Shown in pieces: positions 33,835-44,615 of a stretch of DNA of 64,000 nt; within the stretch, counting starts at the first letter, position 1, and each line of letters begins with the position of its first letter. Made by a program: the position numbers and the translations under genes. Source of the stretch: Laguncularia racemosa (Eukaryota; Streptophyta; Magnoliopsida; Myrtales; Combretaceae); the NCBI GenBank assembly GCA_037954665.1, contig JBBMOL010000140.1, positions 124,001 to 188,000 of the forward strand, in the 5' to 3' direction. The notes below the pieces were generated by a model. The model searched no databases. It saw only the letters and a program-made list of their open reading frames with translations, and was not told where the DNA came from.

Positions 33835-35061
33835 TGATGTGCCTAAAACCAAGATTAAGCACAAACAAAAACCAATTTGAAAGACAAAGAAACAATGTCA
33901 ATCAAACTAGTCTCAATCACATGAACAATGGTGTCAAATCTCAATGTTTATAACCAATTCTTCCAATGAGGATGTGATAAATCTTAAGTATCCAAATTAG
34001 ATAGCTTTGATACCAAAAATATGATGTGCCTAAAACCACTTAGAAGCACAATCAAAAGACTTAAGAAAAACAATCTCAAGTCAAGGCAAAACCGGATCCA
34101 CAAAGGGCAATTTCACGTGAACCCTAATGAAGATATAAGGAAATCCAAATGCTCAAAGCTATAATTGTAATACCACAATGATAATATCTTCTAACAACAC
34201 TCTAATCTCATATAATCCACGAAGATAATCCACAAATGACAAAGAAAACCTCAATTCCAAGAACTCCTTTCCAATAGTGAAGTACACATTTTCAAGGGAA
34301 TTCTTCAATGAAGATTCAAATTCAATTGCAAAGTACTTCAAATAAACACAATAATTCGTGAACAATAAGATGTATTTCTGAACAAGAACTATCTCAATTC
34401 AACCCTAGATATGACACACTAGAGAAGAAAAGAAATCACAACAACATGAAATTGATACAACTCACAATTTCAAGGTGTTGCACTCGCCACAATTTCAACT
34501 CTTGGGATTGAAATTGATAAGAGTTTAGATGACAATTAGGAACCCTAATTCTCACGTGAAAAGAAGTGTTTGTTCTGCAAAAATAAGCCTCCTCAAACCC
34601 TCTCTTAAGCAAGTATTTATACTTGCTATTCCTAGGGTTGAAAAAGTGCTCAAAATTACAAGTTTGCCACTTTTAAGGTGGCTAACCCTAAATGAAAATT
34701 ACAAGAAAATAAAAGTGTCCCTAAACCAAAATACAACCAAAATAGTTCATAAAAGAAGAAATATATAAAAGAAATGGTCTTCAAGATGCCGGTCTTCTAT
34801 AGGATCCATCGGCCCAATTCATCACCGGTTCAGGTCGGTCCATGGATAACCCACAAGCTGAGTCTGAGTGAGTTTGTCCATCGCCCTATAAAATATGATA
34901 AGTGTGCCTATTGGAAAACACAATACAAGAATAATAGAAAAGAGGTTAATATATAAATAATTCCGGGGTCGATCTACTCAAAATGAGCCCTTAACGCCAA
35001 GATTTGAATTCCTTTGGTTCTTGCCCTAATGATAGGTCTTGTCTGATTTTTATTCCTATCA
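33835..35061 (-). mobile_element. Compound LTR element 1 (LTR-PBS-tail), TSD AATTA
   Basis: A 1040-bp C-type LTR (34022-35061), joined to a PBS-like site (reverse complement of gctttgatacca) and a 187-bp tail. The tail ends in a second LTR-type terminus TGATGTGCCTAAAACC at 33835. Perfect TSDs AATTA lie at 33830-33834 and 35062-35066, at the outer ends of LTR plus tail. The whole 1.23-kb unit therefore inserted as one piece or was resolved to it. TATA palindrome at 34609-34626. The same build occurs at 48067-49281. Confidence 0.85.
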
Positions 35062-35149
35062 AATTAGCTAAGAACTCTTTCACCTTGGATCCTAAGTGCA
35101 AAATCAAGAAGGAAATGTAGTAAGGGCATTTTTAGCTCATCCTTTTAGC

Positions 35150-37045
35150 ATCATTGTGGTATTTCAAAAATCCAGAGATTTAGATGGAACTTGGAAGGAT
35201 AATTATAACTAATATAAAGCTAAGGTCAAACAAGTAATTTTTAAAAAGACTCGAGGGGTAATTTGGTCTTTTTATGGATAGGGTATATAAACCCCATATT
35301 GAACTAGCGCTCCTCTCTTTATCATTTGCATAGTAATAGATAAAGGGAGACTCTCTAAAACTCTAAGGCTACCTAGTGAACAACCACTAAGTAGAATCTG
35401 ATTCGATTAAGTAAGGGGTTTCAAAGATCGGGTTATTATTCATGATGATAGAATTGGGGATTTACTAAACTTTTATTACATGATTTATAGAATTTAGATC
35501 AAGGAAAGGGGTAGGGGGGTTGGGAACGGGAATGGAATCAAATGATTGAGGCTTCGAATCATGGATTGAGATAAGTAAGTACCTCAATCTGCACATTGTA
35601 TTAGGATTAACAAAATTTGGGATTCAATTAGACATAAGATCATAGAAATCAGGTTGAGGAATGAATTGAAGAAGTGGAAGAGCGGTTCGTGTGGAACTGC
35701 ATATTACACTATTAAGTACACGCTCGTATACCTGCTCGTGTAAAAATACACATTGTATATAGAAAGGTACACGGATATAAGATACACTCATTTACTTGGG
35801 CGTGTTAACTCATAGAAAGGTACATGGCTAACTATACGATTGAGTACCTGAGTGTGTTAATATGCAAAAATATATAGAAAGATACATGGCTATGTATCCA
35901 ATTGTGCCAAACTATACGGCCTAAGGCACAACTACATATCTAGAGACATTATGTTGCTTGATTTAATTTCTATTTAAACGAATTTCTATGCAACCTAAAC
36001 ACTTAGTAAAACTCTAGAATTTATAGTAGAGAAACATAAGTAATCCTAAATAATTAAGTAAATAGAATTGAATAAATTAGACTATACCTAGATTAGTACT
36101 AAGAGCAAATTACTAGTGTTTAGATAGATTACAGTCTAGTTGTTAGTCCAGGAAAAGTTGTAATTAAGATTGCATGTTCAAGTATGTCTAATCTTTATTG
36201 TTGTTTGTGATTGCTAGGATTAGGGAGAAATTAAAATAACATATAATGGATTAGATTAAGCTGCCTATTGTTTGTGCTTGGCTTATCTTAGGGGCCTATA
36301 GTGGCAAATCCTAAAAGGGCACCACAATGATCCTTATGTGGTGTTATCCCTAGTGGAGTTGTGCTTAGAAATGATTTTGATAGTTTTAAAACACATGGGT
36401 ATTGGGTCCCACAGTGGTAGTTCCTAACACTGTATTATGTATTAAGTACATATATATGGTTTGGTGGGATCATGAATACCCTATTGTTGTTTAATGACTT
36501 AAATGAAATAATAACCTATTGTATGATGTTTGATGTCTGCATTGATGTATGTGTCTTAATTCATGCTTGTTCATGCATATGTGTTTGTAGGCTACATGTA
36601 TTAGGGATTAGCTCACCCTTCAAGGGATAATTTTTTTAGTTACAAGTATTGATGAGAATACTACCCATGATGAGGACTTAGGGTCAAATGTGTAGGAAAG
36701 GGATGACATAGATTTCTTTTATTACTAAAGTGATTAATTGAGGAATTATCAACTAAAGTGTTTGAAATTGTGACGAGACTTATTTTTATATTTAAGAATT
36801 TGAGTGTTTATAATAGACAATATCTAGAGTAGTTTAAATTGACATATTTTGAAGCTCTTTAAAGAAGTATGTAGAATTTTCAATGGGATTTAACTAAGAC
36901 AATTGTTATATTATTAAATTTTACCTTGATTGTGATTTATAAGAAATGCAGATTTGGTGGTACATAGTGTTTAAGAGCCTTAATGTGTCTTTACCCAGTA
37001 AGGACATGTGGCAGGCCGTAGTGTCCAAGGTTCTAGGGCATTATA
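35150..37045 (+). repeat. 5' LTR of element E (edges approximate)
   Basis: About 1.9 kb, similar to 50799-52670: shared caagtaatttttaaaaagac, gtatataaac, cctctctttatcatttg and many later blocks. A TATA-like ggtatataaacc is at about 35283. A segment (35690-35940) holds degenerate cacggccgtgta-type motifs. The right end is inferred from a PBS-like TGATATCAAAGC at 37053-37064. 35067-35149 may be LTR or older flank. Confidence 0.65.
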
Positions 37046-37399
37046 GCTTAAATGATATCAAAGCTTAAGTTTGATAATCCCTGGAAACTAGGTGATAATC
37101 TAAGTATGAGTTTTAAATAATAGAAAGTAAGTTATGATCTTAAATGGATTAGGCATTGAATCTATAGGACAATGAGATATGACGAAAGTGGGTGAAGTTA
37201 TGGGATGATTACTTTTATTTAGTAAATTATTTTATTCTTATCATTATTTATATTTACAGTTTTCTTAATTTCCACATTTTTTATATATAAGTATACAAGT
37301 AAGTGTAGAGGTCTATATGTATATACTAAGATATAATAACACTAACATTTGAACTAATATTAACTCTCATGTTTATCCGATTGTCTCTTCTCAAACAGA

Positions 37400-38530
37400 A
37401 TGCCTCCAAGAAGAATTATTAAATCAAGCTCATCAAGGGATACTAGGTATGGCAACCCAAATGAGGGGAACATCTATAGTCAGCAACTATAAGGGGGATA
37501 GGGCCAAGCTGTAGACTAGATCACCTAACTTTTGCAGATTATTAACAACCTAGTAGGGTTGTTGACATAGCAATATCAAGCCTAAAATGTCTTACAAAAT
37601 AGAGTTATAGAAGAACCAATCAGCTTTGATAAGTTCATTAGGTGGCAAAAAAGTTCAACCCTAAAGTGGATGACTCGATTAAGGTAGAATATTGGATTTA
37701 GGAGATTGAGAAGACATTTGCTACCTTTCAAGTACCTAAAGATAGGAAGGTAAACTTTGTTATGTTCATGTTGAAGGGGATTGTAGCAAAATGGTGGGCA
37801 TCAACTCCTAGACTGATAGAAGAATATGTGAATTAGATGGGGTTTAGGGAATTGTTCTATCAGAGGTACTTCCCTAGCAATTTTAGAGACAAAATGGAAA
37901 ATGAGTATTATAATTATAAATAGGGGAGGAAAATAATTGAAGAATATGAGGTAGAATTGAATTGCTTAATCTAATTCCTACTTAAGATGGTCTATGTAGA
38001 TGATACATCTAGGGTAAGAAGATTTTTGAGGGGATTAGTGCTGAGTCTCCAACATGAGGTTGGAGCCTTCCAACTGACCAGATATGCTAAAGTTGTCAAC
38101 AATGCAAAATATTTGGAATAGAGATGAAGAAGGACAGAGGAATAGCTAAACCACAAGGCAGGGGTAGCTTTGGGTAAGAGGCTCGCTCAAGCGTGATGGG
38201 GCAAGATAAGGGTAAGAGGCCTTAGATGTTCTAAAGTAGATTGCAAGTTACCATAGCCCCTCCTTTACAGATTCGAATAGTACCTTTGGCACTTCCTACA
38301 GTTGCCCCTATAATCAAATGCACTAGATGTTATGGACCCCATGAACTAAGGAAATGTGGATGGCTAGAGGGTATGTGTTTCTCCTATCAAAAGATAGGAC
38401 ATATAAGTCGGCATTGTAACAAAAGGTCAATCCCACTAGTATTCTATGTTGTGTGTAAAAAAAGGGGACATAAGGCAGTAAACTATCCTCAAGGTCAAAT
38501 AGGAAATCAAACAGCTCTAGTTTAACAAGT
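37400..38530 (+). pseudogene. Element E gag (decayed)
   Basis: ATG at 37400 (MPPRRIIKSSSSRDT). Gag core KEIEKTFATFQVPKDRKVNF-like at 37680-37760, VAKWWAS, YFPSNFRDKMENEY, VRRFLRGLVLSLQHEV. The zinc knuckle near 38380-38420 reads C-F-S-Y-Q-K-I-G-H-I-S-R-H-C, with the second cysteine lost. A second CxxC-like VVCKKRGHKAVN follows. It contains many stops. Gag and the later chromodomain indicate a chromovirus (Tekay/Del-like). Confidence 0.75.
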
Positions 38531-38639
38531 AATAAGACCTTTAGTAAGGGCACAAGCTAGCAGGCTACAAACAGTGGCCCCCAAATAATAGGTTCCTACC
38601 AAGGTGTTTACACTCTAATAGCAACAACACCAAGACCTC

Positions 38640-39224
38640 CTAGATATGGACACCATTATAGGTACACTTCAAGTAAACACCTACAATGCTTATGTACTAT
38701 TCAATATTAGTGCTTCTAGTTCTTGTGTTTTTAAATCATTAGTACATGAGTGTGCACTTAATATTAAATGTATTGGTGATCAAGTAGCTATTACTACTCC
38801 TTTAGGAGTAGAGGGATGTTAGATAGAATTTGTAGAAAAGTAAGAATAGAGATATACGATAGGGTGATACCATCAAGTCTATTGATTCTAGAGATGGTAG
38901 AATTTGATATTATATTGGGAGTCAATTGGTTGTCAAAATAGCATGCCACCATTGACAACCATAACATGGTGGTACACTTCAACACACCTAGGGAAGATTC
39001 ATTTGAATTTAAGTTGGAAGCATAGAGATCAATAGGATTACCTACTTATAAGTTGTAGGGAAAGAGTATGTTAGCTACTGTGACTACTAAAGTTAGTGAA
39101 GAAATGAAGTTGGAGATGGTATTAGTAGTGAGAGAATTTCCAAATGTGTTTTAAAAGACCTTCTTGGTTGACGCCTAGCTAGGGAGATCGAGTTCAACAA
39201 TGACTTGGTAAAAGGTACTATACC
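38640..39224 (+). pseudogene. Element E protease and start of RT (decayed)
   Basis: Reads VNTYNAYVLFNISASSSC (retropepsin, D changed to N), then IILGVNWLSK and NHNMVVHFNTP. The pre-RT segment EFPNVF and LVKGTIP follows. Cut by element F at 39224; the few following codons resume at 44616 and are then lost. Confidence 0.7.
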
Positions 39225-40052
39225 TGATGAGATCCATGATGAGAGCCAAGCTGAAAGAAGAAATGTGGATCCTCTTGAAGTGCTGCTTGGACTGATCACA
39301 AGAAATCGAGCAAAACGATTCAAGGAAGTACTTAACGGGTTGATAAAGGTTGTCCATGAAGTTGGAAAGGATTGGAGCAATCATGAAGTTGGAACAGATT
39401 GGAACAACCATTGGAAGACCCTTGCTTTTGTACAAGTTATACTGGACACGGGATGAAGAGGGCGTGTACTTTCAAAGCATGGCCGTGTATGGAGTCAAGC
39501 AAATCCACAGAAAGATACACGGCCAAAGTACACGGGCGTGTATGTTGCCAGAAGTTGTATAGAAAGATACACGGCCAAAGTATACGGGCGTGTATGTTGC
39601 CAGAAGTTGCACAGAAAAGTACATGGCTAAAGTACACGGCCATGTATCCCCTACCGGCCAGCTTGTTTTTTTTTTCGCGTTTTTACGCCACTTATCTAAA
39701 CTACGTCGTTTTGGACTTGTTTTACACGAATTGTAACCCTAGTATAAAAGCTCCTAGGGTTTAGAACAATGAACAGCATACATCTTTGAACATTAAGCAC
39801 TTTTGAGAGGCACCTCTCTTGGTTCTTCAAGAACTAAATTGAACTTATCGGATTGATTTCTGTGGCGTTCATCCCGACTTATCAATCGGTCTTTCATCCC
39901 GATTGTGGCGTCTTCGTTTTTATACCAAGGTTCTTGTCTCGCTTATAGACAACGGGTCGCGGTTTCCACTTTAGGTGTTTGGGCGTCTTAGGCAACGAAT
40001 TTCCGAACGTATTGGTATTGGGTTTTGTCACGAGTTGGTGTGGTTCGTATCA
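39225..40052 (+). repeat. 5' LTR of F
   Basis: TGATGAGATCC...GTATCA, 828 bp. The first ~140 bases are also readable as a pol tail in the 3' copy. Three tandem 52-bp units begin at 39509, 39561 and 39613. Confidence 0.93.
39509..39650 (+). repeat. 52-bp tandem repeat with palindromic ACACGG/CGTGT motifs
   Basis: Units 39509-39560 and 39561-39612 plus a partial third, each carrying acacggccaaagtacacgggcgtgta and gttgccagaagttg. Mirrored in the 3' LTR at 44069-44210. Confidence 0.85.
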
Positions 40053-40067
40053 GTTTGGTATCAGAGC

Positions 40068-40561
40068 TTAGGTTTGTCAAAACATCAAGTTCGGTTGAGG
40101 AAGGTAATATCAAAAACCCTAACTCCAATCGTTCATATCAATTATCGTATTCAATTTCGTAGTATTGTTTGTCTTTTGATAGTGTAATATCGCCTAGAAG
40201 ATTGTTAAAAAAAAAAAAAGAGTAAAAATCACGACACAAAAAAAAAGAAGAGAAAAGAAAAGAAAAGAAAAACGTGATCAAAAGCAAAACGGAAAACAAA
40301 AAAAAAATCGGATAAAAAAAATAGAGGAAAATTTACGAACCTTAAAGTTGTTTTGAATTCTACGGAAGGAAATTGGTGTAGTTTGGGTTAGTTCCAAGAG
40401 AATTGAGAAGAGGAAATTGGCGAGTTGATATCATCATTATTTGTGAGAATACACGAGTGACTATGTGATATCATCCTTTGAGCGAAACACGTAAGGGAGT
40501 GTATCGTGAGGTTTAATCATATATATATATTGTGTTAGTACTAATCTTTTCTGCAGGGACA
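40068..40561 (+). other. F leader
   Basis: About 0.5 kb with purine-rich A tracts (40202-40330, including four to five aaaag repeats). No coding is seen. It leads to the gag ATG at 40562. Confidence 0.7.
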
Positions 40562-41398
40562 ATGTCGAGACAACATTCTCCTGAAGGTGAGAGGGGAAGG
40601 TTTGATTCTAGGTTAGTAATTGAGGCGTTGAGGGGAGAAATGAAGAGGATGTTCCAAGAAGGAATGGAACAAATTCATGAGACGGTGGAGCAAAGACTAG
40701 AGCAATCCACAAACGTATTCCAAGGGCGTAAGCGGGAGAGTCGTTCTAGGAGAGTACCGAGGGGTGGAGATGAAATGACAGATGGTGACTTTGGTGAGCC
40801 TTCTGTTGGGAGTTATAGAGGTTATAGTGGTCGGAATAGAGGAACTAGAGATTGGGAAGATAGAGGAGATGGGAATAGAGAGGATGATCAATTGAGTAGC
40901 ATAAAGATGAAGATTCCTCCTTTCCAAGGGAAGAATGATCTCGAGGCGTACTTAGAATGGGAGAAAAAGGTGGAGATGGTATTTGATTGTCACAACTATA
41001 GTGGGAGAAAGAAAGTAAAACTTGCTGCCATTGAGTTTTCGGATTATGCTATAGTGTGGTGGGATCAACTAATGTTAAATAGGAGAAGGAGTGGCGAGCC
41101 ACCTATTGAGTCTTGGGAAGAGATGAAAAGAGTGATGAGAAAGCGGTTTGTGCCTGCGTATTACTATCGTGAATTGTACAACAAGTTGCAAACCCTGAGG
41201 CAGGGAAGTCGGAGTGTAGATGAGTATTTCAAGGAGATGGAAGTCACTGTGATTAGGGCGAATGTAGAGGAGGATAGAGAGGCTACAATGGCTAGATTTC
41301 TTGCGGGGTTGAATAGAGAAATCCAAAATGTTGTTGAATTGCAGCATTATGTAAAATTGGAGGATATGGTCCACATGGCTATAAAAGTTGAGAACTAG
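40562..41398 (+). pseudogene. F gag, core intact, truncated before the zinc knuckle
   Basis: ATG at 40562 (MSRQHSPEGERGRFDSRLV). 278 codons to a TAG at 41396. It contains an R/G-rich N-terminus, IKMKIPPFQGKNDLEAYLEW, the gag core (FSDYAIVWWDQL; WEEMKRVMRKRFVP; LQTLRQGSRSVDEYFKEME) and MARFLAGLNREIQNVVELQ. The stop falls just before the nucleocapsid part, which continues in frame 41399-41629 with a knuckle CFKCQGRCHIAS (GH changed to CH) and a TAA at the next position. A product ending at 41398 would lack RNA-binding knuckles. Confidence 0.85.
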
Positions 41399-41639
41399 CA
41401 CAAGAGGAGAGGTAGTAGTAATGCACGGTTGCAACAGGGTAATGGTTCATCCACTTGGAAGAATAATCAATGGAAGAAGGAAGAAAAGCCTTTACCCACC
41501 AAACCAAAAGGGGAGCTGAAGCAAGCGGGTTCTACTCCTGGTAATCAAGATAACCCTGAATCTTCTACTTCTAGAAATCGTGGCATTAGATGTTTTAAAT
41601 GTCAAGGTAGATGCCATATTGCTAGTTAATGTCCAAATA

Positions 41640-42200
41640 GGCGTGTGATGATGGAGAGTATGAGACTGAGGGAGATAGTGAAGAAGAGGATATGCCTCCA
41701 TTAGAGGATGCTAGTGATGATGGGGAGCCTGCAATGGGAAGGCTAGTGATAGTACTGAAGAGAGCTTTGAATGTGTAGGTGAAGGAAGAAGAGGAGATGC
41801 AAAGGGAGAATATATTTCATACTAGATGTTATCTAGGAGATCACATTTGTAGTCCAATTATTGATGGGGGAAGTTGCACCAATGTAGTGAGTAATTTTAT
41901 TGTTGAGAGGCTGGGGCTCAAAACTGTTAGAAACCCTAGTCCATATAAATTGTAGTGGTTGAATGATAGTAGTGAGACTAAGGTGAGTAAGCAAGCCTTG
42001 ATTGGGTTTCGCATTGGTAGGTATGAGGATGAGGTGTTATGTGATGTAGTGCCAATGCAAGAATGCCATGTGTTGTTGGGGAGGCCATGGCAATTTGATA
42101 GGAAGGTTGTGCATGATGGCTTTTCTAACAAGTATACGCTTGTTCACTAAGGGAAGAACTTTAATCTTAAACCGTTAACACCTAAGCAGGTGTATGAGGA
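41640..42200 (+). pseudogene. F protease region (frameshift and stops)
   Basis: After a frameshift near 41650 come an acidic segment, then ENIFHTRCYLGDHIC and the protease motif IDGGSCTNVV (DSG changed to DGG). CHVLLGRPWQFDRKVVHDGF follows at 42060-42120. Stops near 41776, 41953 and 42148 prevent one product. It is homologous to the protease of A, B and D. Confidence 0.8.
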
Positions 42201-42204
42201 CTAG

Positions 42205-43962
42205 TTGCAACTACAAGAGTCGTTTGCAAAACACAAGGTGAGTGAAAAGCAGAGTGAGAGTGAGAGAGCAAAAGACAATGAGAAGAAAAAGGAATATAAA
42301 AGTCAAGATCAAAAGGAAAAGGAGAGGAAGGCTGGAAAGAGTGTGAGAGGCCAAGTTGAAGGGGGATCAACTTTGGTGGTGAGTGAAAAGGAGAGGGCAG
42401 CCTTGCAAAAGGAGAGTTGTGTGGCAAGAGCGAGTGTAGTAAGGAGAGCGTTAGTGATGAGGCAACTTATGTTGTTGCTGGTTTTTAAAGAAACATGTTT
42501 GACTACTAACGAATTAGCTAACTCTTTGCCTAGTGTGGTTGTGTCTCTTGTGCAGGACTTTGAAGATGTCTTTCCTGAGGAGATTCCAAAGGGATTACCA
42601 CCTATTCGTGGTATTGAGCACCAGATTGACCTTGTACTAGGAGCATCGATTCCAAACAAGCCAGCTTATAGGAGCAACCCGAAGGAAACAAAGGAACTCC
42701 AAAGGCAGGTCGAAGAATTAATGGAGAAGGGGTACATGAGAGAGAGCATGAGTCCATGTGCAGTGCCTATGATTTTGGTGCCTAAGAAGGATAGGACATG
42801 GAGGATGTGTGTTGACTGTCGCGCCATCAACAACATCATGGTAAAGTATCGTCATCCCATTCATCGTTTAGATGACTTCTTAGATTGGTTATATGAGTAT
42901 AGTGTCACTCCTCATGAGCCTTGGATAGACATGTCCGTAGATTTTGTGTTAGGATTATCTAAGCCTAGGCATGGTCGAGATTCTATTTTTGTGGTTGTGG
43001 AAAGGATTTCTAAAATGGTTCATTTCTTTCCTTATCATAAAACCGATGATGCTATACACATTGTTGATTTGTTCTTTAGAAAGGTAGTGCGTCCGCATGG
43101 TATACCTAGAAGCATTGTTAGTAATCGAGATGAGAAATTTTTGAGTCATTTTTGGAGAGTATTGTGGAAAAAGTTGGGAACTAAACGGATGTTTTCGACT
43201 ATCTGTCACCCACAAACTGATGGGCAAATTGAGGTGGTTAACAGGACTTTAATTCAATTGTTAGGGGCAATCATAGAGAAGAACATTTGGACTTGGAAGG
43301 ATTGCCTACCATTTGTGGAGTTTGCATGTAATAGAGCTTTAAATAGAATTATTCATTGTTCATCATTTGAGATTGTGTATGATTTTAACCCATTGGTTCC
43401 TAATTATTTATTGCCATTGCAACTTAACAAGTTTGTGAGTTTTGATGCTGATTCTAAGACAGATTTCATGAGAAGACTAAATATTGAGCAAAGAACGGAG
43501 CAGTATGTGAGACAAGCCAACAAAGGTTGTCGACAAGCTGTTTTTGAACCTGGAGATTGGATTTGGGTTCACATGCGCAAAGAGTTGATTCTCGTACAGC
43601 GTAGATCTAAAATACTTCCTAGAGGTGATAGACCAATTCAAAGTCTTGAGCTCATCAATGATAATGCATACAAGAAAGATCTACAAAGTGAGTATCCAGT
43701 AAGTGTCATGTTTAATGTTACTGATCTAAGTCCATTTGATGCAGGCAATGATTTCAGGACAAATCCTTTTCAAGAGGAGGGGAATGATGAGATCCATGAT
43801 GAGAGCCAAGCCAGAAGAAGAAATGTGGATCCTCTTGAAGTGCTGCCTGGACGGATCACAAGAAATCGAGCAAAACGATTCAAGGAAGTACTTAACGGGT
43901 TGATAAAGGTTGTCCTTGAAGCCGGAAAGGATTGGAGCAATCATGAAGTTGGAACGGATTAG
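42205..43962 (+). CDS. F pol fusion ORF: RT N-terminus joined to integrase, open 585 codons
   Basis: The longest open frame in the window. A lysine/glutamate-rich linker (residues ~1-60) is followed by the pre-RT motif KGLPPIRGIEHQIDL (~128-142) and the RT fingers start (ILVPKKDRTWRMCVDCRAIN, ~193-212; HPIHRLDDFLD, ~219). The frame then jumps directly to the integrase core (EPWIDMSVDFVLGLSKPRHG, ~236; VSNRDEKF; DGQIEVVNRTL, catalytic D-D-E pattern) and integrase C-terminus (LINDNAYKKDL, VTDLSPFDAG). It ends ~60 residues inside the 3' LTR (RITRNRAKRFKEVLNGLI). The YxDD catalytic box, RNase H and integrase HHCC domain are deleted in frame. The start codon is uncertain because the fusion would normally be made as part of a polyprotein. 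Confidence 0.8.
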   Translation: MQLQESFAKHKVSEKQSESERAKDNEKKKEYKSQDQKEKERKAGKSVRGQVEGGSTLVVSEKERAALQKESCVARASVVRRALVMRQLMLLLVFKETCLTTNELANSLPSVVVSLVQDFEDVFPEEIPKGLPPIRGIEHQIDLVLGASIPNKPAYRSNPKETKELQRQVEELMEKGYMRESMSPCAVPMILVPKKDRTWRMCVDCRAINNIMVKYRHPIHRLDDFLDWLYEYSVTPHEPWIDMSVDFVLGLSKPRHGRDSIFVVVERISKMVHFFPYHKTDDAIHIVDLFFRKVVRPHGIPRSIVSNRDEKFLSHFWRVLWKKLGTKRMFSTICHPQTDGQIEVVNRTLIQLLGAIIEKNIWTWKDCLPFVEFACNRALNRIIHCSSFEIVYDFNPLVPNYLLPLQLNKFVSFDADSKTDFMRRLNIEQRTEQYVRQANKGCRQAVFEPGDWIWVHMRKELILVQRRSKILPRGDRPIQSLELINDNAYKKDLQSEYPVSVMFNVTDLSPFDAGNDFRTNPFQEEGNDEIHDESQARRRNVDPLEVLPGRITRNRAKRFKEVLNGLIKVVLEAGKDWSNHEVGTD

Positions 43963-44610
43963 AACAACCATGGGAAGACCCTTGCTTTTGTACAAGTTAT
44001 ACTGGACACAGGATGAAGAGGGTGTGTACTTTCAAAGCACGACCGTGTATAGAATCAAGCAAATCCACAGAAAGATACACGGCCAAAGTACACGGGCGTG
44101 TATGTTGCTAGAAGTTGTACAGAAAGATACACGGCCAAAGTACACGGGCGTGTATGTTGCCAGAAGTTGCACAGAAAAGTATACGGTCGTGTATACGGCC
44201 GTGTATCCCCTGCCGGCCAGCTTGTTCTGTTTTCGCGTTTTTACGCCACTTATCTAAACTACGTCGTTTTGGACTTGTTTTACACGAATTGTAACCCTAG
44301 TATAAAAGCTCCTAAGGTTTAGAACAATGAACAACATACATCTTTTAACATTAAACACTTTTGAGAGACACCTCTCTTGGTTCTTCAAGAACTAAATCGA
44401 ACTTATCGGATTGATTTCCGTGGCGTTCATCCCGACTTATCAATCGGTCTTTCATCCCGATTGTGGCGTCTTTGTTTTTATACCAAGGTTCTTGTCTCAC
44501 TTATAGACAATGGGTCACGGTTTCCACTTTAGGTGTTTGGGCGTCTTAGGCAACGAATTTCCGAACGTATTGGTATTGGGTTTCGTCACGGGTTGGCGTG
44601 GTTCATATCA
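43785..44610 (+). repeat. 3' LTR of F
   Basis: 826 bp. The pol frame continues to 43962. Tandem 52-bp units start at 44069, 44121 and 44173. Confidence 0.93.
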
Positions 44611-44615
44611 ATACC

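Larger units (their letters stand above)
39225..44610 (+). mobile_element. Element F: young LTR retrotransposon with RT deletion, TSD ATACC
   Basis: LTRs at 39225-40052 (828 bp) and 43785-44610 (826 bp) are nearly identical over long stretches. Perfect TSDs ATACC lie at 39220-39224 and 44611-44615. A PBS TGGTATCAGAGC follows the 5' LTR (40056-40067) and a PPT (caagaggagggga) precedes the 3' LTR. The internal region holds gag, protease and a pol fused across a deletion that removed the RT catalytic core, RNase H and the integrase N-terminus. It is probably among the most recent insertions in the window, nested in element E. Confidence 0.95.

Noticed and set aside
38640..39224. Element E as an active element
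   Set aside because: Protease aspartate, RT YxDD box and knuckle cysteine are lost, with stops in every domain and four later insertions.
43910..44322. Small frames in F LTRs built on the 52-bp repeats (also 39350-39764)
   Set aside because: Overlap the pol tail and the tandem repeat; their open length is a by-product of 52-bp periodicity and GC content.
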